Shown: positions 26,763 to 35,296 of the stretch, piece by piece
Layout of the letters: each line of letters begins with the position of its first letter
Numbering within the stretch: the first letter of the stretch is position 1
Assembly: GCF_029478665.1 (NCBI RefSeq)
Contig: NZ_JARPQB010000008.1
Span: 61,598-125,597, forward strand
Length of the DNA stretch: 64,000 bases
Origin: Pseudomonas entomophila
GTDB lineage: Bacteria > Pseudomonadota > Gammaproteobacteria > Pseudomonadales > Pseudomonadaceae
Reading direction: 5' to 3'
Notes under the pieces: generated by a model
Database searches by the model: none
What the model was told of the DNA's origin: nothing
Seen by the model: only the letters and a program-made list of their open reading frames with translations
Position numbers and translations under genes: made by a program

Positions 26763-27281
26763 TCACTCTTCCGGCCGCAGCTTCAACTCCACCATCAGGT
26801 CATCGGCCAGACTCTCCAACCGCCGCTGCAGGTCTTCCAGCGACAAGGTCAACGGCAGCGCCAGCAAGGCATCGGCGCGGAACAGCGGCTCGCTGCTCAT
26901 CGGCGCCGGGCGAACCTCGGTGCTCAGCCGCTCCACATTCACCCCTTGCTCGGCCAGCAAGCGGGTGATATCACGGACAATGCCCGGCCGATCGTTGCCC
27001 ACCAGCTCCATGGCGATCGGTTTCCAGGTGCAGGACGGCTCGATGCCGCTTTCGGCGATCAGCACGCGGATGTCGTGTTGGGCAAGCTTCTGCAGCGAGG
27101 CGACAAGCTCGTCGTAGTTTTCCGCCGGCACGGCCACCCGCAGGATCCCGGCGAACTGCCCGGCCATGCGCGACATGCGGCTTTCCAGCCAGTTGCCGTT
27201 GTGATTGGCGATGCATTCGGCGATGCGTTCGACCTGCCCGGCCTTGTCGGGGGCGATCACGGTGAGTACGAGATGGTCCAC
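26763..27281 (-). CDS. gcvR: Glycine cleavage system transcriptional repressor GcvR
   Basis: The 172-residue protein consists of two ACT domains: LVLTVIAPDKAGQVERIAEC at residues 4-23 and IAMELVGNDRPGIVRDITRL near 92-111. This is the GcvR layout, where glycine binding relieves inhibition of the activator GcvA. There is no DNA-binding domain, as expected for a protein that works by contacting another regulator. It is divergent from glcB across a 461-base gap. Confidence 0.9.
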   Translation of the reverse strand: MDHLVLTVIAPDKAGQVERIAECIANHNGNWLESRMSRMAGQFAGILRVAVPAENYDELVASLQKLAQHDIRVLIAESGIEPSCTWKPIAMELVGNDRPGIVRDITRLLAEQGVNVERLSTEVRPAPMSSEPLFRADALLALPLTLSLEDLQRRLESLADDLMVELKLRPEE

Positions 27282-27742
27282 AGGCCACTCCTCTTGGTTC
27301 GGTCAGGGCCGCGGCAGACGGCCGAAAAACTGGGATCGCATCAGTATAGGCAAGGCGCGGCAACCTGCCGCAGGACAGCTCAGCCAAGCAATCGTGTACT
27401 GTTTCAAGATTTATCTGGAACAATCCACCTGTTTTTTGCGAACATGTCGTCTCCCAGCGTGACCCTATGCGACCAACCGGTCGCGGAGCGACGCTTTTAG
27501 TCTGATGTTTACCTGCCTGCTGCTTCATGTAGTATGCGTCGACGTGGACTACAAAACGTCGTTTCGATGTCTGCCAAGGCGCCTGTGAAAATACGCCACC
27601 CGCTCGCCGCCCCGTCTGGCGAGCCGCACCCAGCCGCCCTCGTGAGTCATTGGGGCATGCACTGGTGCCGTGTTTAGAGAAGCGCTACAGGCTTAATACA
27701 GAAGAGCGAAAGCGAAATAGCTGAGCAGAGGTGAGGCAAGCA
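27282..27742. other. Intergenic region gcvR-glcB
   Basis: No gene is supported. It holds the gcvR promoter on the left and the long glcB leader on the right. A tgtagt/actaca inverted pair with a 14-base gap (around 27530) is visible. No clear -35/-10 pair or small-RNA terminator could be assigned. Confidence 0.55.
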
Positions 27743-29920
27743 ATGACTGGATACGTTCAAGTCGGTGGCCTTCAGGTCGCCAAGGTCCTGTTCGACTTCG
27801 TCAACAACGAAGCCATTCCGGGGACCGGCATCAACGCCGAGCAGTTCTGGGCCGGTGCCGAGAAGATCATCAACGACCTCGCTCCCAAGAACAAAGCCCT
27901 GCTCGCCAAGCGCGACGAGCTGCAAGCGAAGATCGACGCCTGGCACCAGGCGCGCAAGGGCCAGGCCCACGACGCCGTGGCGTACAAAGCCTTCCTCCAG
28001 GAAATCGGCTACCTGCTGCCGCAGGCCGAGGACTTCCAGGCCACCACGCAAAACGTAGACGAAGAAATCGCCCACATGGCCGGCCCGCAGCTGGTGGTGC
28101 CGGTGATGAACGCCCGCTTCGCCCTGAACGCCGCCAACGCCCGCTGGGGCTCGCTGTACGACGCGCTGTACGGCACCGACGTCATCAGCGATGAGGGCGG
28201 CGCCGAGAAAGGCCAGGGTTACAACAAGCTGCGCGGCGACAAGGTCATCGCCTTCGCCCGTGCCTTCCTCGACCAGGCCGCGCCACTGGCTGCAGGCTCC
28301 CATGTCGATTCCACCGCCTACCGCATCGAAGGCGGCAAGCTGGTGGTCGCCCTCAAGGGCGGCAGCAACAGCGGCCTGCGCGACGACGCCCAGCTGATCG
28401 GCTTCCATGGCGACGCCAAGGCCCCGACCGCGGTGCTGCTCAAGCACAACGGCCTGCACTTCGAGATCCAGGTCGACGCCACCACCCCCGTCGGCAGCAC
28501 CGATGCCGCAGGTGTTAAAGACATCCTGATGGAGTCGGCGCTGACCACCATCATGGACTGCGAAGACTCTGTCGCCGCTGTCGACGCCGACGACAAAGTG
28601 ATCGTCTACCGCAACTGGCTGGGCCTGATGAAAGGCGACCTGGCCGAGAGCGTCAGCAAGGGCGGCAAGACCTTCACCCGCACCATGAACCCTGACCGCG
28701 AGTACGCCGCACCGAACGGTGGCAGCGTCACCCTGCACGGTCGTTCGCTGCTGTTCGTGCGCAACGTCGGTCACCTGATGACCAACCCGGCGATCCTCGA
28801 CGCCCAGGGCAACGAGATTCCGGAAGGTATCCAGGACGGCCTGTTCACCAACCTGATCGCCCTGCACAACCTCAACGGCAACACCAGCCGCAAGAACACC
28901 CGCAGCGGCAGCGTGTACATCGTCAAACCCAAAATGCACGGCCCTGAAGAGGTGGCCTTCGCCGCCGAGATCTTCAGCCGCGTCGAAGACCTGCTGGGCA
29001 TGCAGCGCAATACCGTCAAGGTCGGCATCATGGACGAGGAACGCCGCACCACGGTCAACCTCAAGTCCTGCATCAAGGCGGCCGCCGAGCGCGTGGTGTT
29101 CATCAACACCGGCTTCCTCGACCGCACCGGCGACGAAATCCACACGTCGATGGAAGCCGGCGCCGTGGTGCGCAAGGGCGCCATGAAGAACGAGAAGTGG
29201 ATCGGCGCCTACGAGAACAACAACGTCGATGTCGGTCTGGCCACCGGCCTGCAAGGCCGCGCGCAGATCGGCAAGGGCATGTGGGCCATGCCGGACCTGA
29301 TGGCCGCCATGCTCGAGCAGAAGATCGCCCACCCGCTGGCCGGCGCCAACACCGCCTGGGTACCGTCGCCGACCGCCGCCACCCTGCACGCCCTGCACTA
29401 CCACAAGGTCGATGTGCAGGCGCGTCAACGCGAGCTGGCTTCGCGCACCCCTGCTTCGGTCGACGACATCCTGACCATCCCGCTGGCTGCCGACACCAAC
29501 TGGTCCGCAGAAGAGATCCGCAACGAACTGGACAATAACGCCCAGGGCATCCTCGGTTACGTGGTGCGCTGGATCGACCAGGGCGTGGGTTGCTCGAAGG
29601 TACCTGACATCAACGATGTCGGCCTGATGGAAGACCGCGCCACCTTGCGTATCTCGGCACAGCTGCTGGCCAACTGGCTGCGTCATGGCGTGGTCACCCA
29701 GGAACAAGTGCTGGAAAGCCTCAAGCGCATGGCCGCGGTGGTGGACAAGCAGAACGCCGGTGACGCCCTGTACCGCCCGATGGCACCGAACTTCGATGAC
29801 AACATCGCGTTCCAGGCCGCTATCGAGCTGGTGGTCGAGGGCGCCAAGCAACCAAACGGCTATACCGAGCCGGTGCTGCACCGTCGTCGCCGCGAGTTCA
29901 AGGCGCGTAACGGGTTGTAA
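27743..29920 (+). CDS. glcB: Malate synthase G
   Basis: The 725-residue monomeric enzyme condenses glyoxylate with acetyl-CoA to malate, completing the glyoxylate cycle on acetate or glycolate. I chose ATG 27743 ([16 protein letters not shown]) behind gaggtgagg. [18 protein letters not shown] and [11 protein letters not shown] hold the Mg site and substrate loop. [20 protein letters not shown] and [13 protein letters not shown] are diagnostic of the G isoform. Length matches the G-type, not the A-type, enzyme. No glcDEF genes are adjacent. Confidence 0.97.
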   Translation: MTGYVQVGGLQVAKVLFDFVNNEAIPGTGINAEQFWAGAEKIINDLAPKNKALLAKRDELQAKIDAWHQARKGQAHDAVAYKAFLQEIGYLLPQAEDFQATTQNVDEEIAHMAGPQLVVPVMNARFALNAANARWGSLYDALYGTDVISDEGGAEKGQGYNKLRGDKVIAFARAFLDQAAPLAAGSHVDSTAYRIEGGKLVVALKGGSNSGLRDDAQLIGFHGDAKAPTAVLLKHNGLHFEIQVDATTPVGSTDAAGVKDILMESALTTIMDCEDSVAAVDADDKVIVYRNWLGLMKGDLAESVSKGGKTFTRTMNPDREYAAPNGGSVTLHGRSLLFVRNVGHLMTNPAILDAQGNEIPEGIQDGLFTNLIALHNLNGNTSRKNTRSGSVYIVKPKMHGPEEVAFAAEIFSRVEDLLGMQRNTVKVGIMDEERRTTVNLKSCIKAAAERVVFINTGFLDRTGDEIHTSMEAGAVVRKGAMKNEKWIGAYENNNVDVGLATGLQGRAQIGKGMWAMPDLMAAMLEQKIAHPLAGANTAWVPSPTAATLHALHYHKVDVQARQRELASRTPASVDDILTIPLAADTNWSAEEIRNELDNNAQGILGYVVRWIDQGVGCSKVPDINDVGLMEDRATLRISAQLLANWLRHGVVTQEQVLESLKRMAAVVDKQNAGDALYRPMAPNFDDNIAFQAAIELVVEGAKQPNGYTEPVLHRRRREFKARNGL

Positions 29921-29980
29921 GCTGTGAGGGGCCGCGATGCGGCCCGTTCGCTGCGCCGTCGTGCAGGGAACAGATTCCTC

Positions 29981-30061
29981 CGTAGGAGCGGTAGCCGCGA
30001 TGCGGGCAACGCGGTGCCTGGCACCTGCTTCGCAGGTGATCGCGGCTAAAGCCGCTCCTAC
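29981..30061. repeat. REP doublet, class A, left arm shortened
   Basis: cgtaggagcggtagccgcgatg has lost about four bases from the usual agcggctttagcc arm. The spacer (caacgcggtgcctggcacctgcttcgcagg...) and right arm are intact. The right end overlaps the stop codon of the response regulator gene. Confidence 0.9.
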
Positions 30062-30507
30062 TCGATTTTCAGTTCCTTTTTCACCAGTTCCATCAACCTG
30101 TCCAGGTCCACCGGCTTGAGCAGGAAATCCACCACTCCCAGGTGCATAACGTCCACCGCCTCTTTCACATCGGTGTCGCCGGACACCACGATGATCGACA
30201 ACGCCGCACGCTCCGACTCGCGAATCAACCGGATCAACTCCAGGCCATCCTTGGGCTCCATGCGCAGGTCAGTGATCATCAGGCCGATCCGCGGTTCCCG
30301 CTTCAGCCGACTCAACGCCGCCTGGGCACCATCAGCGGTCACGCTTCCAATGCCTTTGGCCTTCAGATAAAGGCTCAGCGCCTGGCTGTTCACTGGATTG
30401 TCATCCACCACCAATACCAGGGGTTCCTGCGTGGGAGGGGCAGTCACCATGGCCAACGCCTCACGCTCGGCGTCACTCAGGATATCGTCATGCTCAGCCA
30501 TGGCCAT
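30058..30507 (-). CDS. Stand-alone response regulator receiver protein
   Basis: The 149-residue protein has a 27-residue acidic N-terminal tail, then one CheY-like receiver: acidic pocket VLVVDDNPVN, phospho-acceptor D80 in LMITDLRMEP, Ser in IVVSGDTD and the conserved Lys in FLLKPVDL. There is no output domain and no histidine kinase next to it. The stop TAG is contributed by the end of the neighbouring REP element. It is divergent from the cNMP/CBS protein. Confidence 0.88.
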   Translation of the reverse strand: MAMAEHDDILSDAEREALAMVTAPPTQEPLVLVVDDNPVNSQALSLYLKAKGIGSVTADGAQAALSRLKREPRIGLMITDLRMEPKDGLELIRLIRESERAALSIIVVSGDTDVKEAVDVMHLGVVDFLLKPVDLDRLMELVKKELKIE

Positions 30508-30725
30508 CTCGTCAAAAAACCTCGTTATTCAAGTTCAGACTGCAAACCCCTGCATGCAAAATGCCTTTCGTCGGTAATTTGACACCTGGCAGAAGCAGCG
30601 AACCCGCTCCTGCGCCTTATAGACTTACGTCCAATGGGCACCGCAGAGCCGTCGTCCGACCATGGAGGCCTAGAACAACAAGGTCTGCGCCTCTCCATGC
30701 AGACACTTTTAACGCGGTTGGTTCC

Positions 30726-32663
30726 ATGAGCAAAAAGGACGCCTACACCCAAGCAGGCAGGACAGCAGTGCTGCAGAACATCCAGGGTACCCTGCAGTTC
30801 CTGCAGCGCTTCCCGCCGTTCAATCAGATGGAACAGAGCCACCTGGCCTACCTGGTGGAACAATGCCAGCTGCGCTTCTACGCAGGTGGTGAAAGCATCA
30901 TCAAGCCCACCGACGGCCCCGTCGAGCATTTCTACATCGTCAAGCAAGGGCGCGTGGTCGGCGAGCGCCAGCATGTCACCCGGCCAGGCACCGAAACCAC
31001 CTTCGAGATCGCCAGCGGCGAATGTTTCCCGCTGGCCGCACTACTGGGCGAGCGGGCCACCCGCACCGAACACCTGGCCGGTGAGGATACGTTCTGCCTG
31101 CAGTTGAACAAGGCCGCGTTCATCCGCGTGTTTTCCATGTCCGAGGCGTTTCGCGACTTCGCCCTGCGTGGCGTGAGCAGCCTGCTCGATCAGGTCAACC
31201 AGCAGGTGCGCCAGCGAGCAGTGGAAACCCTCGGCACCCAGTATTCGCTGAACACACCATTGGGCGAACTGGCCCTGCGCCATCCAGTGGTCTGCTCGGC
31301 TAATACCCCACTGCGCGAAGCGGTGCGACTGATGCACGAGCAGCAGGTGGGCAGCATCGTCATCGTCGATGAACAGCGCCACCCCACCGGCATCTTCACC
31401 CTGCGTGACCTGCGCCAGGTGGTGGCCGATGCCAGCGCCGAGCTGACCGCGCCGATCGAGCGCTACATGACCGCCCGGCCGTTCTCGCTCAGCCCCCAGG
31501 CCAGCGCCTTCGACGCGGCCATGGCCATGACCGAGCGGCACATCGCCCATGTCTGCCTGGTGGAGAACCAGCGCCTGTGCGGCGTGATCTCCGAGCGCGA
31601 CCTGTTCTCGCTGCAACGTGTCGACCTGGTGCACCTGGCACGTACCATCCGCCATGCGCCGCGGCTGGACACCCTGGTGTCGCTGCGCGGCGAGATCGGC
31701 CAGCTGGTCGAGCGCATGCTCGCCCACGGCGCCTCCTCGACCCAGATCACCCAGATCATCACCCTGCTCAACGACCACACCGTGTGCCGGGTGATCGAAC
31801 TGGCCATCGCCGAACGCGGCGACCCGGGCGTGCCGTTCAACTGGCTGTGCTTTGGCAGCGAAGGGCGCCGCGAACAGACCCTGCACACCGACCAGGACAA
31901 CGGGATTCTCTTCGAGGCGCGCGACGCCACCGAAGCCGATGCAATTCGCGCGAAGCTGCTGCCGCTGGCCCAGTTCATCAACCATAACCTCGCCCAGTGC
32001 GGCTTCACCCTGTGCAAGGGCAACGTCATGGCCGGCAACCCCGAGCTGTGCCTGTCACGCAGCGAATGGGCACGGCGCTTCGCTGGCTTTGTGCGCGAGG
32101 CAAGCCCCGAGAATCTGCTGGGGTCGAGCATCTATTTCGACCTGCGTGTGGTCTGGGGCGACGAGCAAGGCTGCGAACAACTGCGCCGGGGCCTGCTGGA
32201 GCAGGTGGCGGACAACCGCATCTTCCAGCGCATGCTGGCCGACAACGCCCTGCGCCAGCGCCCACCAGTCGGGCGCCTGCGCGAGTTCGTGCTGACCCGC
32301 CAGGGCGACGACAAGGCCGCGACCCTCGACCTCAAGGTGCAAGGCCTGACCCCGTTCGTCGATGGCGCGCGGCTGCTGGCCCTGGCCAATGGCATTGGTG
32401 CCTGCAATACCCTCGAGCGGCTGCGCCTGCTGGTGGACAAGGGTGTCATCGAGGCGCTGGACGGCGCAGCCTATGAAGAGGCGTACCACTTCATCCAGCA
32501 GACCCGCATGCAGCAGCACCAGCGCCAGACCCGCGACAACCTGCCCTATTCCAACCGCCTCGACCCGGACAGCCTCAACCACCTGGACCGGCGCATCCTG
32601 CGCGAATCCCTGCGCCAGGCCCAGCGCCTGCAAAGCAGCCTGGCCCTGCGGTACCAGCTGTGA
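30726..32663 (+). CDS. cNMP-binding / CBS-pair / DUF294 nucleotidyltransferase-like protein
   Basis: The 645-residue protein starts at ATG 30726 (MSKKDAYTQ). Order: a cyclic-nucleotide-binding fold at about 25-140, two CBS domains at about 165-285, then a DUF294 nucleotidyltransferase of the GlnD type with CFGSEGRREQTLHTDQDNG at 375-393 (catalytic D389 and D391), and a helical C-terminal domain. The DxD and GS motifs are intact, so transfer of a nucleotide to a partner protein is plausible. The target and the ligand of the sensor domains are unknown. It overlaps the exonuclease gene by four bases. Confidence 0.88.
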   Translation: MSKKDAYTQAGRTAVLQNIQGTLQFLQRFPPFNQMEQSHLAYLVEQCQLRFYAGGESIIKPTDGPVEHFYIVKQGRVVGERQHVTRPGTETTFEIASGECFPLAALLGERATRTEHLAGEDTFCLQLNKAAFIRVFSMSEAFRDFALRGVSSLLDQVNQQVRQRAVETLGTQYSLNTPLGELALRHPVVCSANTPLREAVRLMHEQQVGSIVIVDEQRHPTGIFTLRDLRQVVADASAELTAPIERYMTARPFSLSPQASAFDAAMAMTERHIAHVCLVENQRLCGVISERDLFSLQRVDLVHLARTIRHAPRLDTLVSLRGEIGQLVERMLAHGASSTQITQIITLLNDHTVCRVIELAIAERGDPGVPFNWLCFGSEGRREQTLHTDQDNGILFEARDATEADAIRAKLLPLAQFINHNLAQCGFTLCKGNVMAGNPELCLSRSEWARRFAGFVREASPENLLGSSIYFDLRVVWGDEQGCEQLRRGLLEQVADNRIFQRMLADNALRQRPPVGRLREFVLTRQGDDKAATLDLKVQGLTPFVDGARLLALANGIGACNTLERLRLLVDKGVIEALDGAAYEEAYHFIQQTRMQQHQRQTRDNLPYSNRLDPDSLNHLDRRILRESLRQAQRLQSSLALRYQL

Positions 32664-33370
32664 ACCTGTTCGCCTGGTTGCGCCCGGCGGTGCCGGCACT
32701 CGACGACCGCCTGCGCCAGCGCCTGGCGCAGTTGCCCAGGCCCGCGCCACCGGCAGTGTGCTCGCTGCGCGAACAGCGCTGGGTGGTGCTGGACCTGGAG
32801 ACCAGCGGCTTGAACCTCAACCGTGACCAGGTGCTGTCGATCGGCGCGGTGGCCATCGAGGATGGCGCCATCGACCTGGGCCGCCCGTTCGAGCGGACCC
32901 TGCATCGCCCACTGCAGAAGACCAATGCCAGCGTATTGATCCACCGCCTCGGTCCCAGTGCCCTGGCGGCGGGATGCGACCCGGCCGAGGCGTTGCTCGA
33001 ACTGCTGGAATTCATCGGCGACAGCCCGGTACTGGCGTTCCACGCCCCGTTCGACCAGCGCATGCTGGCCCGGGCCCTCAAGGACAGCCTGGGCCTGCGC
33101 CTGCAGCATGTGTTCCTCGACGTTGCGGAACTGGCGCCGATGCTCAACCCCGACACCGTGTTGCGCGAAGCCGGGCTGGATGACTGGATAGCCCGCTTCG
33201 GCCTGGAGGTGCAGGCCCGCCACCATGCCAGTGCCGATGCCCAGGTCACCGCTGAACTGGCCTTGATCCTGTTCAGCCAGGCCCGCCGCCAGCAGTTGGA
33301 CAGTCCGTTGCAGCTGGAGCAGCGGCTCAAGCAGTGGCGCCGGCGCAAGGTACATAACCACGGTTTCTGA
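32660..33370 (+). CDS. DnaQ-like 3'-5' exonuclease
   Basis: The 236-residue DEDD-family nuclease uses a GTG start within the stop of the CBS gene. Exo I is VLDLETSG with D45 and E47, Exo II is LAFHAPFDQRML, and Exo III is HHASADAQ (His and Asp), which makes it DEDDh. There is no polymerase or clamp-binding context. The four-base overlap with the nucleotidyltransferase-like gene indicates stoichiometric co-expression. Related gene pairs are common beside acetate-uptake genes in other proteobacteria (family knowledge). Confidence 0.88.
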   Translation: MNLFAWLRPAVPALDDRLRQRLAQLPRPAPPAVCSLREQRWVVLDLETSGLNLNRDQVLSIGAVAIEDGAIDLGRPFERTLHRPLQKTNASVLIHRLGPSALAAGCDPAEALLELLEFIGDSPVLAFHAPFDQRMLARALKDSLGLRLQHVFLDVAELAPMLNPDTVLREAGLDDWIARFGLEVQARHHASADAQVTAELALILFSQARRQQLDSPLQLEQRLKQWRRRKVHNHGF

Positions 33371-33394
33371 TGGGCACCTCGCGGCCACGTATTC

Positions 33395-33480
33395 GGTAGG
33401 AGCGGCTTCAGCCGCGATGCAGGCAACGCGGTGCCTGACACCCGCTTCGCGGGTGATCGCGGCTGAAGCCGCTCCTACAG
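33395..33480. repeat. REP doublet, class A
   Basis: ggtaggagcggcttcagcc and ggctgaagccgctcctacag surround caacgcggtgcctgacacccgcttcgcgggtga, which is nearly the same spacer as at 18192-18278. Confidence 0.92.
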
Positions 33481-33581
33481 AGGTCGCCTCGGATCAATGG
33501 GTTGCAGCGAACAGCCGCCAACGTGATGGCAATCCGATAAGCGTCAATTGCGCCCCGCCCCCCGCCTCTGCCACAATCGCG

Positions 33582-33600
33582 AATAATTATCGTTAGTTAA
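33582..33600. promoter_or_regulatory. Candidate Fur box before the ECF sigma gene
   Basis: aataattatcgttagttaa shares 10 of 19 bases with the Fur consensus and is the only AT-rich island in the region. It sits 26 bases before the sigma-factor start. Iron repression of such sigma genes is well known; the match itself is modest. Confidence 0.45.
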
Positions 33601-33625
33601 CGCATTCTTTCCCGGGGGACGCTTC

Positions 33626-34144
33626 TTGACGTCTGCGCAGAGTCCACATGCCGATCTGGTCGGGGCGCTGTACCGCGACCATCGCGGCTGGCTGCTGGCC
33701 TGGCTGCAGCGCAGCACCGCCTGCCGCCAGCGTGCCGAGGACCTGAGCCAGGACACCTTCGTGCGCCTGCTCGGCCGCGAGCGCCTGGACGCCCCCCGCG
33801 AACCCCGGGCGTTCCTGGTAGCCGTCGCCAAAGGGCTGCTGTTCGATCATTTCCGCCGCGCGGCCCTGGAACAAGCCTACCTTGCAGAGCTTGCCCTGCT
33901 GCCGGAGACTGAGCACCCCTCCCCGGAACTGCAACACTTGATCCTCGAAGACCTCAAGGCCATCGACCATCTGCTCGGCAAGCTGTCGAGCAAAGCCCGC
34001 GCCGCCTTCCTGTACAACCGCCTCGACGGCCTGGGCCATGCCGAGATCGCCGAACGCCTGGGTGTTTCGGTGTCGCGTGTGCGCCAGTACATCGCCCAAG
34101 GCCTGCGCCAGTGCTATGTCGCCCTGTACGGGGAACCGACATGA
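33626..34144 (+). CDS. ECF sigma factor, iron-starvation (FecI/PvdS-like) group
   Basis: The 172-residue protein begins at a TTG (33626) six bases after cgggggac; no better ATG is in frame. Region 2 contains RAEDLSQDTFVRLL; region 4 contains KARAAFLYNRLDGLGHAEIA then ERLGVSVSRVRQYIAQGLRQ. This is the standard size and shape of FecI-type factors that transcribe a siderophore receptor gene. It is followed by fecR (four-base overlap) and a TonB receptor, the classic cell-surface-signalling order. Confidence 0.92.
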   Translation: MTSAQSPHADLVGALYRDHRGWLLAWLQRSTACRQRAEDLSQDTFVRLLGRERLDAPREPRAFLVAVAKGLLFDHFRRAALEQAYLAELALLPETEHPSPELQHLILEDLKAIDHLLGKLSSKARAAFLYNRLDGLGHAEIAERLGVSVSRVRQYIAQGLRQCYVALYGEPT

Positions 34145-35097
34145 ACCCTGCCCCGGTGTCCGGCAAAGTGCTGGAAGCGGCCATTGCCTGGAAGCTGTGC
34201 CTGGACGAAGACAGCGGTACCCCGGACGAACGCAGCGAATTCATGCGCTGGCATGCGGCCCATGAGGAGCATGCCCGCGCCTGGCGGCAACTGGGCGCCC
34301 TCGACCAACGCGTCAGCGCCGCCGCCGGCCCGGTGCGCCACACCTTGCTGCAATCGCGTGCGGGCCTGCGCCAGCGGCTCGGCGGGCTGGGTGCGGGCCT
34401 GGCCGGGATGCTGGTGCTTGGCGGGTTGCTGGCCTGGGCCGGGGTACCCACCCTCGCTCCGGGCTACTGGCTGGCCGACCAGCGCACCGCCACCGGCGAA
34501 ATGCGCACCCTGCGCCTTGAAGACGGCACCTTGCTGAGCCTGAACACCCACACCGCGGTGGATATCGACTTCCACGGCGAGCAGCGGCTGATCGTGCTGC
34601 ACCAGGGCGAAATCTCCGTGGAGACCGGCCACGCCGACAGCCGCCCGCTGCTGGTACGAACCGAGGATGGGCGCCTGCGCCCGCTGGGCACGCGCTTCCT
34701 GGTCAAGCGCGAAGCGGGTGGCACGCGCCTGGAGGTGCTGCAAGCCTCGGTGGCCGCCAAGCCGCAGAACAGTGGCGACGAACAGGTCCTGCGCGAAGGC
34801 CAGCAGGTCTTGATGAGCGCCGATGGCCTTGGCCGCGTCGACCCGGTGACCGCCGGCAGCGACGCCTGGACCCGCGGCATGCTGGTGGTCGACAACGTGC
34901 GCCTGGCCGACCTTGTGGCCACCCTCGGACAGTACCGCAGCGGCCACCTGGGCGTGACCGACGAGGTCGCCGAGCTGCGCGTGAGTGGCAGCTTCCCGCT
35001 GACCGACACCGACCTGGCCCTGGCGTCGCTGCAGCCGGCGTTGCCGGTGAAGATCGAACGGCACACGCCGTGGTGGGTGACCGTCACCGCCAAATAA
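34141..35097 (+). CDS. FecR-family transmembrane sigma regulator
   Basis: The 318-residue protein starts at ATG 34141. The cytoplasmic N-terminus (about 1-85) has the FecR_N helix with FMRWHAAHEEHARAWRQLG. One TM helix lies at about 84-102. The periplasmic FecR domain begins near TATGEMRTLRLEDGTLLSLN, and a secretin/STN-like tail (LVATLGQYRSGHLGV) closes the protein. It should transmit the receptor's signal to the upstream sigma factor. Confidence 0.93.
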   Translation: MNPAPVSGKVLEAAIAWKLCLDEDSGTPDERSEFMRWHAAHEEHARAWRQLGALDQRVSAAAGPVRHTLLQSRAGLRQRLGGLGAGLAGMLVLGGLLAWAGVPTLAPGYWLADQRTATGEMRTLRLEDGTLLSLNTHTAVDIDFHGEQRLIVLHQGEISVETGHADSRPLLVRTEDGRLRPLGTRFLVKREAGGTRLEVLQASVAAKPQNSGDEQVLREGQQVLMSADGLGRVDPVTAGSDAWTRGMLVVDNVRLADLVATLGQYRSGHLGVTDEVAELRVSGSFPLTDTDLALASLQPALPVKIERHTPWWVTVTAK

Positions 35098-35112
35098 AGG
35101 CTGCCGCCCAAC

Positions 35113-35194
35113 CTGTAGGAGCCAGCCTTGCTGGCGAACGGGCCCGCCTCGGTTGCGCGTCGGGCCCGTTCGCCGGCAAGGCCGGCTCCTACAG
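35113..35194. repeat. REP doublet, class C, with gggcccg inner stems
   Basis: ctgtaggagccagccttgctggcgaacgggcccg and the inverted cgggcccgttcgccggcaaggccggctcctacag meet around ctcggttgcgcgt. The left arm carries a compensated g-to-a/c-to-t change (ccagcc...gctgg), which preserves pairing. Confidence 0.9.
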
Positions 35195-35296
35195 AAGCCC
35201 CACCGCCCTCAAAAATTTTTTTCAAAAGCCCCTGTCACTTTCCCACTCTCGCTCGGCAAGGAAGCAGTCAGCACTATTTCGTCGAGGAGCCGCTGC

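Noticed and set aside
27525..27560. tgtagt...actaca upstream of glcB as a third aceE-type operator
   Set aside because: The halves are 14 bases apart, not 3, and do not fit TNGTNNNACNA.
27674..29881. 735-aa open frame antisense to glcB
   Set aside because: Same reason; glcB motifs are unambiguous on the other strand.
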